Virus record (IMG/VR): IMGVR_UViG_3300012944_000051
Location: 1 to 27,625 of that record
DNA from: a virus
Length of the DNA: 27,625 bases
Strand: one strand, 5' to 3'
Position 1 is the stretch's first letter, and each line of letters opens with the position of its first letter. A program made the translations under genes and the position numbers. Below the pieces are notes generated by a model. That model had not been told where the DNA came from. It did no database searches and saw only the letters and a program-made list of their open reading frames with translations. This document shows, piece after piece, positions 1 to 5,251 of this stretch.

Positions 1-338
1 ATCATCTCACCATAGGTCAGGCTGCGGATTAGTGAGGCAATCTGGTCAAGGCGGCTGATGCTGGTTCCCGGAAATGGGAATTTTTCGTGAATGAAGTCCT
101 TCCACTCATCGGGATTGAATGAAAGTCGATCGCCTCGAGTCGCACTCTCGGGGCTGGTATCAGGTCTACGTGCGTTGCTGGCAGGTGGCATCACCTCGCT
201 TTCGGTTCGTGGCTCAAGGATAGGATCGCGGAGGCGCGAAAACATCTCATCGACGGCCTCCACGTGATTATGTGGCCGCGCATCGAAAACGACCTCTCGC
301 GTGTCTTTCTCGCGGGGTTTGCGGGAGAGGAGGTTCAT
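1..338 (-). CDS. Hypothetical protein, partial (C-terminus beyond left edge)
   Basis: The frame is open from ATG at 338 to the window edge, giving 112 codons without a stop. The start overlaps the stop of the upstream gene as ATGA, the usual coupling in this operon, so the gene is very likely real. The protein begins MNLLSRKPREKDTREVVFDA. It has a charged N-terminus, a Pro/Ser/Thr-rich hydrophilic middle around residues 45-70, and then a more structured stretch with FNPDEWKDFIHEKFPF. I recognise no family. It is an early leftward-operon gene of unknown function. Confidence 0.7.
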   Translation of the reverse strand, partial: MNLLSRKPREKDTREVVFDARPHNHVEAVDEMFSRLRDPILEPRTESEVMPPASNARRPDTSPESATRGDRLSFNPDEWKDFIHEKFPFPGTSISRLDQIASLIRSLTYGEM

Positions 339-622
339 GGCGCACACCTCATGTCATGATAGGCCGCGACGGCACCGCACCGCGAGCATGTCGTGCTATG
401 GAGGCATTCATCGTCGCTGACATGCGCGGGGCCGTCCCAAATATGCTGGCATGGCCCATCAGGGCAGGCGCAAAAGCATTCGCCGGAATGCGACGCATGA
501 ACGCGAGTCGCCGCAGGGTCCCATCCCTGTTCCGCACAAATCTTAGCGATAGATGCGGCAATCGAGGCGTCGCGCTTGCGCTTCAATTCCTCGAATTCAG
601 CATCAGTTGGGCGCGGTTTCAT
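335..622 (-). CDS. Small cysteine/histidine-rich protein
   Basis: The 95-aa product starts at ATG 622, preceded by a GGAGAG ribosome-binding site. Its N-terminus is a charged helix (MKPRPTDAEFEELKRKRDAS). The C-terminal half is rich in Cys and His: CFCACPDGPCQHIW, then CLHSTTCSRCGAVAAYH. The paired cysteines (CSRC with an upstream Cys/His cluster) suggest a small zinc-binding fold. Similar Cys-rich proteins are common in phage early regions, but I cannot name the family. Its stop overlaps the start of the next gene by ATGA. Confidence 0.75.
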   Translation of the reverse strand: MKPRPTDAEFEELKRKRDASIAASIAKICAEQGWDPAATRVHASHSGECFCACPDGPCQHIWDGPAHVSDDECLHSTTCSRCGAVAAYHDMRCAP

Positions 623-632
623 CTATCTCTCC

Positions 633-893
633 TCATAATCCCGTCCCCCTCCCGGAGTTTCTCGGGGTTAGGCCCCCGGGCGCCGGGAGGGGGTTCTCCT
701 CCTCCACTCGGAGGGGCGCGGGGATGAGCGGAGGAGAAGCTGAATTCAATCTTTGTTCATGAATCTTCGCCGCGATCTTCGCCAGCGTTGCCATGATCGA
801 AGGGCTGGATTCATGAGCGATGATGTAGATGTCCGCGGCTTCTTCGATATCGTCGTCGGTGACGTATTGTTCGGGGCGGCAGTAGGCGTTCAT
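633..893 (-). CDS. Hypothetical protein with palindrome-derived C-terminal tail
   Basis: The 86-aa product starts at ATG 893 in an ATGA overlap with the upstream 53-aa gene. Residues 1-50 look like a normal acidic helical protein (EQYVTDDDIEEAADIYIIAHE). After about residue 50 the composition changes to Pro/Gly/Ser, and this part is encoded by a GC-rich inverted repeat at 645-693. The tail therefore looks like read-through into a repeat or hairpin rather than an evolved domain. Function unknown. Confidence 0.6.
   Translation of the reverse strand: MNAYCRPEQYVTDDDIEEAADIYIIAHESSPSIMATLAKIAAKIHEQRLNSASPPLIPAPLRVEEENPLPAPGGLTPRNSGRGTGL
645..693. repeat. 11-bp-arm GC-rich inverted repeat
   Basis: CCCCCTCCCGG at 645-655 is the exact reverse complement of CCGGGAGGGGG at 683-693, with a 27-bp spacer. 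It lies inside the 3' end of the 86-aa gene and just upstream of the ribosome-binding site of the 95-aa gene. On the mRNA it could fold into a strong hairpin between the two cistrons. No T-run follows, so a simple terminator is unlikely. Confidence 0.65.
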
Positions 894-1051
894 GATTGCT
901 GATCCTTCGCAAAGAAGATTTCAGTTCTCAGAGAGGCAAAGTTTCTAGTATCGACTTGCACTGCGTCGATTTCCTCGTTCGTTTCTTCCTCCAAATCGAT
1001 GAGGATTTTTTGAATGGAGCGCTCGGCTGCTCTCCGTTGTTCGTCGCTCAT
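890..1051 (-). CDS. Small acidic hypothetical protein (53 aa)
   Basis: ATG at 1051 opens a 53-codon frame beginning MSDEQRRAAERSIQKILIDL and ending AKDQQS. Its stop overlaps the next start as ATGA (893-890), and its start lies 3 bp after the stop of the upstream gene. The product is Glu/Asp-rich and probably helical, with no recognisable domain. The tight packing on both sides is the main evidence that it is a gene. Confidence 0.65.
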   Translation of the reverse strand: MSDEQRRAAERSIQKILIDLEEETNEEIDAVQVDTRNFASLRTEIFFAKDQQS

Positions 1052-1054
1052 CGC

Positions 1055-1291
1055 TCAAACCTCCGCGTAATCTGCCGCCTTCGGCCATTTCGTCAGGATG
1101 ATCTTGCTTTGGATGCTTCGTATGTCACGGACAGGCTGGTCGAGTTCAGCCAGAAGCATGCCATGATCATTGAGGATGCCGAGGGCATTGCAGGTCGTAT
1201 CCAACGTCTGAAGGCGAAGTATCAACTCGCGAATAGCCACTCGGATATCCATGCTCGCTTGGCCGGCTTGATTGAGGAGATCGGTACTCAT
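1055..1291 (-). CDS. Hypothetical helical protein (78 aa)
   Basis: The product begins MSTDLLNQAGQASMDIRVAI and is predominantly amphipathic helix (IRELILRLQTLDTTCNAL, LAELDQPVRDIRSIQSKI). Its start at 1291 overlaps the stop of the upstream APDLLEAL-family gene by ATGA. I recognise no family. As part of a coupled string of very small genes it is most likely an accessory or host-modulating early protein, but that is inference from position only. Confidence 0.65.
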   Translation of the reverse strand: MSTDLLNQAGQASMDIRVAIRELILRLQTLDTTCNALGILNDHGMLLAELDQPVRDIRSIQSKIILTKWPKAADYAEV

Positions 1292-1563
1292 GAGCGATTC
1301 TCTGCTTTGGCAATGGCGGCGTTAGCTTTAGCTGCGAGGGCCTTATAGGTGCGTCTTTCGGCTTCGGTAAAATCGGCTTCCTCGCACCCGTCTGCTAATT
1401 CCGTGCAATCGGCTTCAATCGCCTTCAGCGCTTCCAGCAGATCAGGCGCGGAGGCTATGAGAGGGCCGGCGCCCCTTGCGAGATAAGTTGTGCTTATCAG
1501 CGCTACGCCGCGCTCCTCGCTGTCGAATACCTCGCCGCTTTTTAGGTGCCATCTATCGCTCAT
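1288..1563 (-). CDS. APDLLEAL-type small phage protein, copy 1
   Basis: The 91-aa protein contains the motif GPLIASAPDLLEALKAIEADC around residues 32-52 and ends KANAAIAKAENRS. From general knowledge, this A-A-P-[ED]-L-L-E-A-L plus C-terminal A-x-A-A-I-x-K-A pattern marks a very common small phage protein family of unknown function. A second member lies at 1830-2174, and their 3' ends are also similar at the DNA level. The start at 1563 follows a GGAGG site (CGGAATGAGC context). It overlaps the downstream gene by ATGA. Confidence 0.8.
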   Translation of the reverse strand: MSDRWHLKSGEVFDSEERGVALISTTYLARGAGPLIASAPDLLEALKAIEADCTELADGCEEADFTEAERRTYKALAAKANAAIAKAENRS

Positions 1564-1598
1564 TCCGGCCTCCTATTCGGAAACTGTGCCATTGTCTG
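1556..1598. repeat. 43-bp perfect direct repeat, copy 1
   Basis: This segment is identical over 43 bp to 2167-2209 (611 bp apart). Each copy spans the end of one small gene and the ribosome-binding site and start of the next. A shorter third match of 20 bp relative to copy 2 lies at 2431-2450. The copies mark a local duplication of small-gene modules in the leftward operon. Confidence 0.9.
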
Positions 1599-1833
1599 CC
1601 GATGCGTTTGCAATGGCGGCGCGGGCTTCTTTCAAAAACCATTGGCGGTCGCTTTCCCACGTCCCATCGTCTTGGCTTTGGAGGACATTGCGTACAATGC
1701 GCAGCAACGCAGGCGCGGCGCGATGCAGCGGCGTTTCAGGAATCCATGCTTGGCCTCTGATAGTGACGCGAGCAAACTTACCGGCGACAGCATCCTCAAG
1801 AGCAGCGATAATCTCTGGGCCTGCTTTGCTCAT
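1573..1833 (-). CDS. Small phage protein related to its neighbours (86 aa)
   Basis: The start is ATG 1833, chosen because it overlaps the upstream stop as ATGA; the frame stays open further upstream but would bury that gene. The product begins MSKAGPEIIAALEDAVAGKF, has a Trp-containing middle (GQAWIPET) and AAPALLRIVRNVL, which resembles the APDLLEAL motif of its neighbours. It ends AAIANASADNGTVSE. That tail is nearly the same as the tail of the membrane protein at 2184-2396, because both are encoded within the 43-bp direct repeats. Function unknown. Confidence 0.7.
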   Translation of the reverse strand: MSKAGPEIIAALEDAVAGKFARVTIRGQAWIPETPLHRAAPALLRIVRNVLQSQDDGTWESDRQWFLKEARAAIANASADNGTVSE

Positions 1834-2174
1834 GAGCGATTCTCTACCTTGGCGATGGCGGCTTTTGCTTTCTGCAGCGAGAACGGCATATGATGGCTGG
1901 GGTTGGCCATTTGCTTTTCTGCATCCTCGATAAGATCGCCAAGCGCTTCCAGCAGATCGGGCGCGGCAGCTATGAGGCGGGCGTTGGCTTTCGATCTCTC
2001 GCCGCAGCCAGTAACGGCCGGAGCAAGGTCCCACTCATCGTCTGTCACATAAATGAGCACTGGTTGGAAATTTGGTGTACCGTCGACCATGCGGCAAAGT
2101 TCGCGCTTCGCTTCGTCGCGATCGGCGATTTCCTGTTCGAATACGCGCCAGGGTCCTGGAGTATATTCGCTCAT
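1830..2174 (-). CDS. APDLLEAL-type small phage protein, copy 2
   Basis: The 114-aa product begins MSEYTPGPWRVFEQEIADRD, carries ANARLIAAAPDLLEALGDLI around residues 72-91, and ends KAKAAIAKVENRS. The TPGPWR N-terminus with the IAAAPDLLEAL core is a very widespread phage signature of unknown function. It is the longer paralogue of 1288-1563: the shared C-terminal tail and matching DNA around the stop (1829-1845 versus 1287-1303) point to duplication. It overlaps the downstream gene by ATGA. Confidence 0.85.
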   Translation of the reverse strand: MSEYTPGPWRVFEQEIADRDEAKRELCRMVDGTPNFQPVLIYVTDDEWDLAPAVTGCGERSKANARLIAAAPDLLEALGDLIEDAEKQMANPSHHMPFSLQKAKAAIAKVENRS

Positions 2175-2209
2175 TCCGGCCTCCTATTCGGAAACTGTGC
2201 CATTGTCTG
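2167..2209. repeat. 43-bp perfect direct repeat, copy 2
   Basis: Identical to 1556-1598. It covers the start region of the 114-aa gene, the 9-bp gap and the last codons of the 70-aa membrane protein. The 20 bp at 2200-2219 recur exactly at 2431-2450 inside the HNH gene, where they are read in a different frame. Confidence 0.9.
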
Positions 2210-2396
2210 GCGATGCTTTTGAGATGGCGGCGCTAGCTTTATGGCCCACGATGATAAAACCAATAATTCCCATGGTTACAAGACTGATAGCGAACCAAAG
2301 TGGCATCGGCGTGCCTATGATCTCTTGCGCAATGCCTGCGCTACCAAAGCCTACAAGCGTTGCAAATGACCCGGTCCATTGCATTATCTTCATCAT
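2184..2396 (-). CDS. Small membrane protein (70 aa)
   Basis: The product begins MMKIMQWTGSFATLVGFGSA and has two hydrophobic segments, roughly residues 8-25 and 32-51 (LWFAISLVTMGIIGFIIVG). It then ends in a soluble tail, KASAAISKASPDNGTVSE. The two segments should form an inner-membrane hairpin. The tail matches that of the 86-aa soluble protein at 1573-1833, so a membrane domain seems joined to a tail spread by the 43-bp repeat. Its start overlaps the HNH gene stop (2393-2396). Function unknown. Confidence 0.7.
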   Translation of the reverse strand: MMKIMQWTGSFATLVGFGSAGIAQEIIGTPMPLWFAISLVTMGIIGFIIVGHKASAAISKASPDNGTVSE

Positions 2397-2815
2397 TTCT
2401 CCCTCACGAATTCCGGCGGATAAAGCGCCGCCATTGTCTGGCGATGCTTTGCGCCTTTGCCGCTGATGCGAGGAACGACTTCGCCATTGAGCTTCTTGGA
2501 GATATTGTCGCGGCGACCGCCTGGAAGGGGAGTCGCACTTAAGCCAGGGCCAGTGATGCCCGTGTGCCAGCGATGCTTGCGGCGAACGCGTGCGGCCGTT
2601 GGCGTGACATACTCGACGTTATCCTTGATGTTGCAGCGGCGATGGCCGACGCCGACAACTGTCCCGCCTAATGCCTCTGGAATCGGATAGTGCGAGACGT
2701 GCCAGTCATCGCCGGGCAATACCTCGCCTGCACAGATATTGCAAAAGACATGGCCTTTGCCTTCAGCAAGGGCGGTTTCCCATATGGTTTCGCGATAGCG
2801 GGCGCGGGAGTTCAT
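2393..2815 (-). CDS. HNH-type endonuclease-like protein
   Basis: The 140-aa product starts at ATG 2815, chosen for the ATGA overlap with the upstream gene; the frame is open further upstream but enters that gene. It shows C25-x2-C28, then W38-H39-V40-S41-H42, a conserved-looking GG at 50-51, and H58-x2-C61-N62. This spacing fits an HNH/beta-beta-alpha-metal nuclease with a structural zinc site. HNH proteins in phages serve in packaging, homing or host DNA attack. This one lies in the early leftward operon far from the terminase, so a packaging role is less likely. The C-terminal third is basic. Confidence 0.7.
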   Translation of the reverse strand: MNSRARYRETIWETALAEGKGHVFCNICAGEVLPGDDWHVSHYPIPEALGGTVVGVGHRRCNIKDNVEYVTPTAARVRRKHRWHTGITGPGLSATPLPGGRRDNISKKLNGEVVPRISGKGAKHRQTMAALYPPEFVREK

Positions 2816-3195
2816 GGCGCCACCTTCAGTGAAGCAAGCCGCGATCGTCCGGCTGCAAAAATCTCTTTTGTGGCCCATCCAGTCTTTTCCATCATTCGAC
2901 GCTGCTGACGCGAGAATTTCAGGAAAAATTTGCGGCAATCGAACTCGCGACAAATGGCCGGCGCGTGATCATGAATTGTACAGCCGGTCGGTCCCAAATA
3001 GATGCATTCATTCTTTTCGTTGCGCTTGAGTGCATAGACCGCCCGACCAGTCAGGGGATTAACGATGCGTTCGCATTCGTAATCCTCTGGCTTGTCGTCA
3101 TGCTCCGGATGGAGGACGATCAAATCGTTCTGACAACAGAGGCGGCAACCATCGCAGGGGACGGTCGAGCGGAGTATCGGTTGAATATTGCTCAC
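2812..3195 (-). CDS. YkgJ-like cysteine-cluster protein
   Basis: The 127-aa product carries C14-x2-C17-x2-C20-C21 near its N-terminus, then C64, G-C72-x-I-H, and C82-x4-C87. This matches the YkgJ/UPF0153 zinc- or iron-chelating family, whose biochemical role is unsettled. I chose GTG 3195: it overlaps the upstream 27-aa gene's stop (GTGA) and has GGAGGG 6 bp upstream, whereas the in-frame ATG at 3210 has no ribosome-binding site. It is coupled to the HNH gene by an ATGA overlap. Confidence 0.8.
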   Translation of the reverse strand: MSNIQPILRSTVPCDGCRLCCQNDLIVLHPEHDDKPEDYECERIVNPLTGRAVYALKRNEKNECIYLGPTGCTIHDHAPAICREFDCRKFFLKFSRQQRRMMEKTGWATKEIFAAGRSRLASLKVAP

Positions 3196-3275
3196 GTCGG
3201 CCCTCCGCATCTAAAAAGCTGCACATAGAACGCCACGGCGATCAGAAACGCGAGACTGATGATAATGATCGCCAT
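3192..3275 (-). CDS. Tiny single-pass membrane protein (27 aa)
   Basis: ATG 3275 is preceded by GGAGGA and opens a 27-codon frame, MAIIIISLAFLIAVAFYVQL followed by FRCGGPT. Nearly the whole chain is one transmembrane helix. Its stop overlaps the GTG start of the YkgJ-like gene, and its start is 5 bp from the preceding stop. Good ribosome-binding site, coupling and hydrophobicity make it a convincing small gene. Function unknown. Confidence 0.65.
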   Translation of the reverse strand: MAIIIISLAFLIAVAFYVQLFRCGGPT

Positions 3276-3280
3276 GGCTG

Positions 3281-3574
3281 TTAATCCTCCAAATCTTCCA
3301 ATGGATCGCCGCGCAAATCTCCTGGCAGTTCGAGCCGAAGATTATCGGCTGCGATGAACAGGTAGACGCCCGAATAATCGGAAAAACGTCGGCGAAGCAG
3401 CTCATCAAGGCTGTCGAAGCGATGATCGTCCTCGCTTTCGATAAGCTCGCCGATGGCCGACGAAAGCTCGTTGAGTAATCCGCTCACGCGATTTGCAAAA
3501 CGCAGCGATTCGATTAGCAAATCGTCACGAGTTGTCGGAATGGCGGGAAACTCTCCGGGTTTCACGTCGGCCAT
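3281..3574 (-). CDS. Hypothetical acidic protein (97 aa)
   Basis: The product begins MADVKPGEFPAIPTTRDDLL, is helical and acidic in the middle (LLNELSSAIGELIESEDDH), and ends LRGDPLEDLED. It lies between the 27-aa membrane protein and the secreted 183-aa protein with short gaps. The frame is open over its whole length and the upstream region GAGTAACCCGCC gives only a modest ribosome-binding site. No domain recognised. Confidence 0.65.
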   Translation of the reverse strand: MADVKPGEFPAIPTTRDDLLIESLRFANRVSGLLNELSSAIGELIESEDDHRFDSLDELLRRRFSDYSGVYLFIAADNLRLELPGDLRGDPLEDLED

Positions 3575-3587
3575 GGCGGGTTACTCC

Positions 3588-4139
3588 TTACTGCTGAGCC
3601 ACAGTCACGCGGCTGTTCGTGATATAGACGGGACCGCCGTTGGTCGTGATGCGTGTCGGCTTTGCGACGGTGGCGATGGGCCTTACAGGCGCTCGCGGGC
3701 CTGCATAGACCGGCGCCTCTGTGCGGGCGATACGATGGACGCCGAGATCGAGCGCTCCGGGATTGAAAGCCGCCGCAATGGCCGCATACCACGGGCTTGA
3801 ATGCGCAACGTTATCGGCCGTCTGAAGACGGATAGTCGGCGTGTTTGTCGAACCGCCGTCATAGACGCCCTGATGGTCGTGGGAGTTGGTGACCTCGTCG
3901 AAGCTCTGGACCGGCGGGAAGGCTTGCCGATGGCGGATCGTCACCAGATGTTGCTTCTCGGCACTGTCACACCACTGCGAATGCGTGGCGTAATAGTCCT
4001 TGTCGAGATCGCAGCGGGCGGTGTCTTTGGCGTAGACGGCGGCATGGTGACGATAATGTCGGTGCGCGGCATCGGCGCCTCCGATGATGGCAATTACCAA
4101 AGTGGCAATCGTTCCAAAATAAACAGCCTTGCTGTCCAT
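3588..4139 (-). CDS. Exported or membrane-anchored hypothetical protein
   Basis: I place the start at ATG 4139, with AGGAGA upstream, giving 183 aa; an upstream in-frame ATG at 4253 lacks support and overlaps the preceding gene. Residues 1-25 (MDSKAVYFGTIATLVIAIIG, then GADA) form a signal peptide or anchor. The mature part is His/Tyr-rich at first (HRHYRHHAAVYAKD), has two Cys (C40, C53 region), then an Ala/Pro/Thr-rich C-terminal half ending VTVAQQ. It should act at or outside the inner membrane. No family recognised; possibilities include superinfection exclusion or envelope modification. Confidence 0.6.
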   Translation of the reverse strand: MDSKAVYFGTIATLVIAIIGGADAAHRHYRHHAAVYAKDTARCDLDKDYYATHSQWCDSAEKQHLVTIRHRQAFPPVQSFDEVTNSHDHQGVYDGGSTNTPTIRLQTADNVAHSSPWYAAIAAAFNPGALDLGVHRIARTEAPVYAGPRAPVRPIATVAKPTRITTNGGPVYITNSRVTVAQQ

Positions 4140-4181
4140 ACTGATGGTTCTCCTGGTTATCGGCGGTTTCTGGTCGCCGTT

Positions 4182-4205
4182 CATTACGGGGCTGTCCCCG
4201 TAATG
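4182..4205. repeat. Perfect 10-bp-arm hairpin between early genes
   Basis: CATTACGGGG (4182-4191), loop CTGT, CCCCGTAATG (4196-4205). It lies in the leader of the secreted protein gene, between the stop at 4214 and the start at 4139. Neither strand has a following T-run, so it is more likely an mRNA-stability, processing or attenuation hairpin than a terminator. Confidence 0.7.
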
Positions 4206-4213
4206 GGCTGCGA

Positions 4214-4384
4214 TCAGCATCGCTTGCAGTTTATGATGCCATGTCTGGCGCACATGTTCGCGGGGCGCAGGGCACGGCGTTGTTCTGCTAGCCGGCGGAT
4301 TTCTGCTCGCTCCTGCTCTGGAGTCATATCCGCAAGAGCGCCTTCATTTGCCAGCGCGCTAATTTCATCGAAGATATCGGCCAT
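4214..4384 (-). CDS. Small protein with C-terminal Cys/His cluster (56 aa)
   Basis: ATG 4384 is preceded by GGAGGGGG and is preferred over the in-frame start at 4417, which overlaps the upstream gene. The product MADIFDEISALANEGALADM continues as a helical, Arg/Glu-rich chain and ends in C-A-R-H-G-I-I-N-C-K-R-C, a plausible zinc knuckle. Similar small proteins with MTPEQERAEIRRL helices occur in phage early operons. Function unknown. Confidence 0.65.
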   Translation of the reverse strand: MADIFDEISALANEGALADMTPEQERAEIRRLAEQRRALRPANMCARHGIINCKRC

Positions 4385-4395
4385 CTCCCCCTCCC

Positions 4396-4554
4396 TCACT
4401 TCCCCAGCGCGCCCCACAGCATCGCCACCAGCTGAGTATTGAAATCGACGCCATTCTTCATGGCCAAAGCGGCGATGGTTACCTTCTCCGATCGAAGCAA
4501 GCGCGTCGTGATGCGATGCGTCCGCGTTGGGCGGCGAGTGCGAGTCTGAGTCAT
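4396..4554 (-). CDS. Small basic, ribbon-helix-helix-like protein (52 aa), first gene of leftward operon
   Basis: ATG 4554 has GGGGAAG upstream and yields MTQTRTRRPTRTHRITTRLL followed by RSEKVTIAALAMKNGVDFNTQLVAMLWGALGK. A basic arm, a short beta-like stretch (HRITTRLL) and two helices resemble a small ribbon-helix-helix DNA-binding protein, but this is a shape argument only. It is the first gene after PL and its structured leader, as expected for an early regulator. Confidence 0.6.
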   Translation of the reverse strand: MTQTRTRRPTRTHRITTRLLRSEKVTIAALAMKNGVDFNTQLVAMLWGALGK

Positions 4555-4583
4555 TGGTCTTCCCCTTTTCTTCAGAGCGTATC

Positions 4584-4681
4584 GGCGAGGGGCCATCGGC
4601 CGCGCTCTAACTCGGCCCCGCTCACAACCGGGGGAATGAGCGGGGAGCGCTCTTGATCGTGAGGGTGGACAGCCCCTCGCC
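4584..4681 (-). promoter_or_regulatory. Structured 5' leader of the leftward (PL) transcript
   Basis: Three nested inverted repeats fill the region between PL and the first gene. The outer stem is 4584-4593 with 4672-4681 (10 bp, GGCGAGGGGC). The middle is 4602-4607 with 4645-4650 (GCGCTC/GAGCGC), overlapping by one base the inner 4616-4624 with 4637-4645 (CCCCGCTCA/TGAGCGGGG). The leader RNA would therefore fold into one long hairpin ending about 30 nt before the first start codon. Position and form recall antitermination sites in phage early leaders, but no known nut or put motif was recognised. Confidence 0.6.
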
Positions 4682-4690
4682 TTGAAAGGG

Positions 4691-4720
4691 ACGTTACCAA
4701 ATCGGCAACACGACCGTCAA
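4691..4720 (-). promoter_or_regulatory. PL, leftward early promoter
   Basis: On the minus strand, TTGACG (4720-4715) and TAACGT (4696-4691) are separated by 18 bp. The -10 overlaps operator O1 and operator O2 lies just upstream. The arrangement is identical to PR at 5216-5245, differing only in the 5 bp after the -35. Repressor bound at O1 would occlude the -10. Confidence 0.75.
4693..4709. promoter_or_regulatory. Operator O1 (left pair)
   Basis: GTTACCAAATCGGCAAC, an imperfect palindrome of the form GTTGCC-N5-GGCAAC. It is the exact reverse complement of O4 at 5227-5243 and starts 35 bp from O2. It overlaps the PL -10 element. Confidence 0.85.
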
Positions 4721-4727
4721 TAGAAAT

Positions 4728-4744
4728 GTTGCCATGTCGGCAAC
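4728..4744. promoter_or_regulatory. Operator O2 (left pair)
   Basis: GTTGCCATGTCGGCAAC, with perfect 6-bp inverted arms and a 5-bp centre. It differs at one base from O3 at 5192-5208 and lies upstream of the PL -35. Probable binding site for the XRE repressor and/or the Cro-like protein. Confidence 0.85.
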
Positions 4745-4796
4745 AATTTTTATAGCCGAATGAAATGAGTCGTTTAGCGATGGAAGAGAAAGAGAA

Positions 4797-5156
4797 TCAG
4801 GCGCCTGAGGGCGGCAAATCGCCGATATAGCGAGCTAGGCGTTCAAGGCTCTTCGGGTCTTTGATATGCTGTGCAGCCTTGTCGAGGCTAATCCGGTCTG
4901 GATGTCGCCAGAGATCAACCGGCTCAATCCCAAGTTTCTCGGCAATTTGCGCTATTTTCTGCGGATTAAGACGATTTGGCGCGTCTTGCCATCGCCACAC
5001 AGTCTCGCGACGGACGCGCATTCGTTTCGCGAGTTCCTCATCGGAAACATTGAGCTTCACCATCCACTCATTGAGATAGACTGGACCACCCGACCGACGA
5101 TGCGGCTGTCGTTTCCGAGGTGGTTGTTTTGGCGGCTTTTTCAGCTGTTTTACCAT
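4797..5156 (-). CDS. XRE-family phage repressor (CI-like)
   Basis: The 119-aa product starts at ATG 5156; upstream in-frame codons only offer TTG. Residues 1-25 are a basic, Pro-rich arm (MVKQLKKPPKQPPRKRQPHR). A helix-turn-helix follows at about 37-85 (SDEELAKRMRVRRETVWRWQ...IAQIAEKLGIEPVDLWRHP), then a short C-terminal helix. It lacks a LexA-like peptidase domain, so it is not expected to be cleaved in an SOS response; induction must work otherwise. It sits between the two operator pairs, divergent from the Cro-like gene, as in lambdoid immunity regions. The transcript appears leaderless (see PRM). Confidence 0.85.
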   Translation of the reverse strand: MVKQLKKPPKQPPRKRQPHRRSGGPVYLNEWMVKLNVSDEELAKRMRVRRETVWRWQDAPNRLNPQKIAQIAEKLGIEPVDLWRHPDRISLDKAAQHIKDPKSLERLARYIGDLPPSGA

Positions 5157-5163
5157 GATGGAA

Positions 5164-5192
5164 ACAGTAACGTGGCCGCCAAACCGCGTCAG
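5164..5192 (-). promoter_or_regulatory. PRM-like repressor promoter giving a leaderless mRNA
   Basis: On the minus strand, CTGACG (5192-5187) and TACTGT (5169-5164) are 17 bp apart. The repressor ATG begins 7 nt after the -10, so the predicted transcript starts at the start codon and no ribosome-binding site is present. The -35 abuts operator O3, the geometry by which lambda CI at OR2 activates PRM. Promoter hexamers are weak, consistent with a need for activation. Confidence 0.55.
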
Positions 5193-5208
5193 TTGCCGTG
5201 TCGGCAAC
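5192..5208. promoter_or_regulatory. Operator O3 (right pair)
   Basis: GTTGCCGTGTCGGCAAC, perfect 6-bp arms. It starts 35 bp before O4, touches the PRM -35 and lies 7 bp upstream of the PR -35. One base different from O2. Confidence 0.85.
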
Positions 5209-5215
5209 AAAACGC

Positions 5216-5245
5216 TTGACGCAAACGTTGCCGATTTGGTAACGT
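5216..5245 (+). promoter_or_regulatory. PR, rightward early promoter giving a leaderless mRNA
   Basis: TTGACG (5216-5221) and TAACGT (5240-5245), 18-bp spacing, with the -10 overlapping O4. The Cro-like ATG begins 6 nt after the -10 and no Shine-Dalgarno sequence precedes it, so transcription should start at the start codon. The promoter matches PL except for 5 bp after the -35. Confidence 0.75.
5227..5243. promoter_or_regulatory. Operator O4 (right pair)
   Basis: GTTGCCGATTTGGTAAC, exact reverse complement of O1. It overlaps the PR spacer and -10, so protein bound here should block the rightward promoter. Confidence 0.85.
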
Positions 5246-5251
5246 CTACGC

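Noticed and set aside
3211-3408. 65-aa leftward frame
   Set aside because: No ribosome-binding site and it overlaps the 97-aa gene; the 27-aa frame in the same gap is much better supported.
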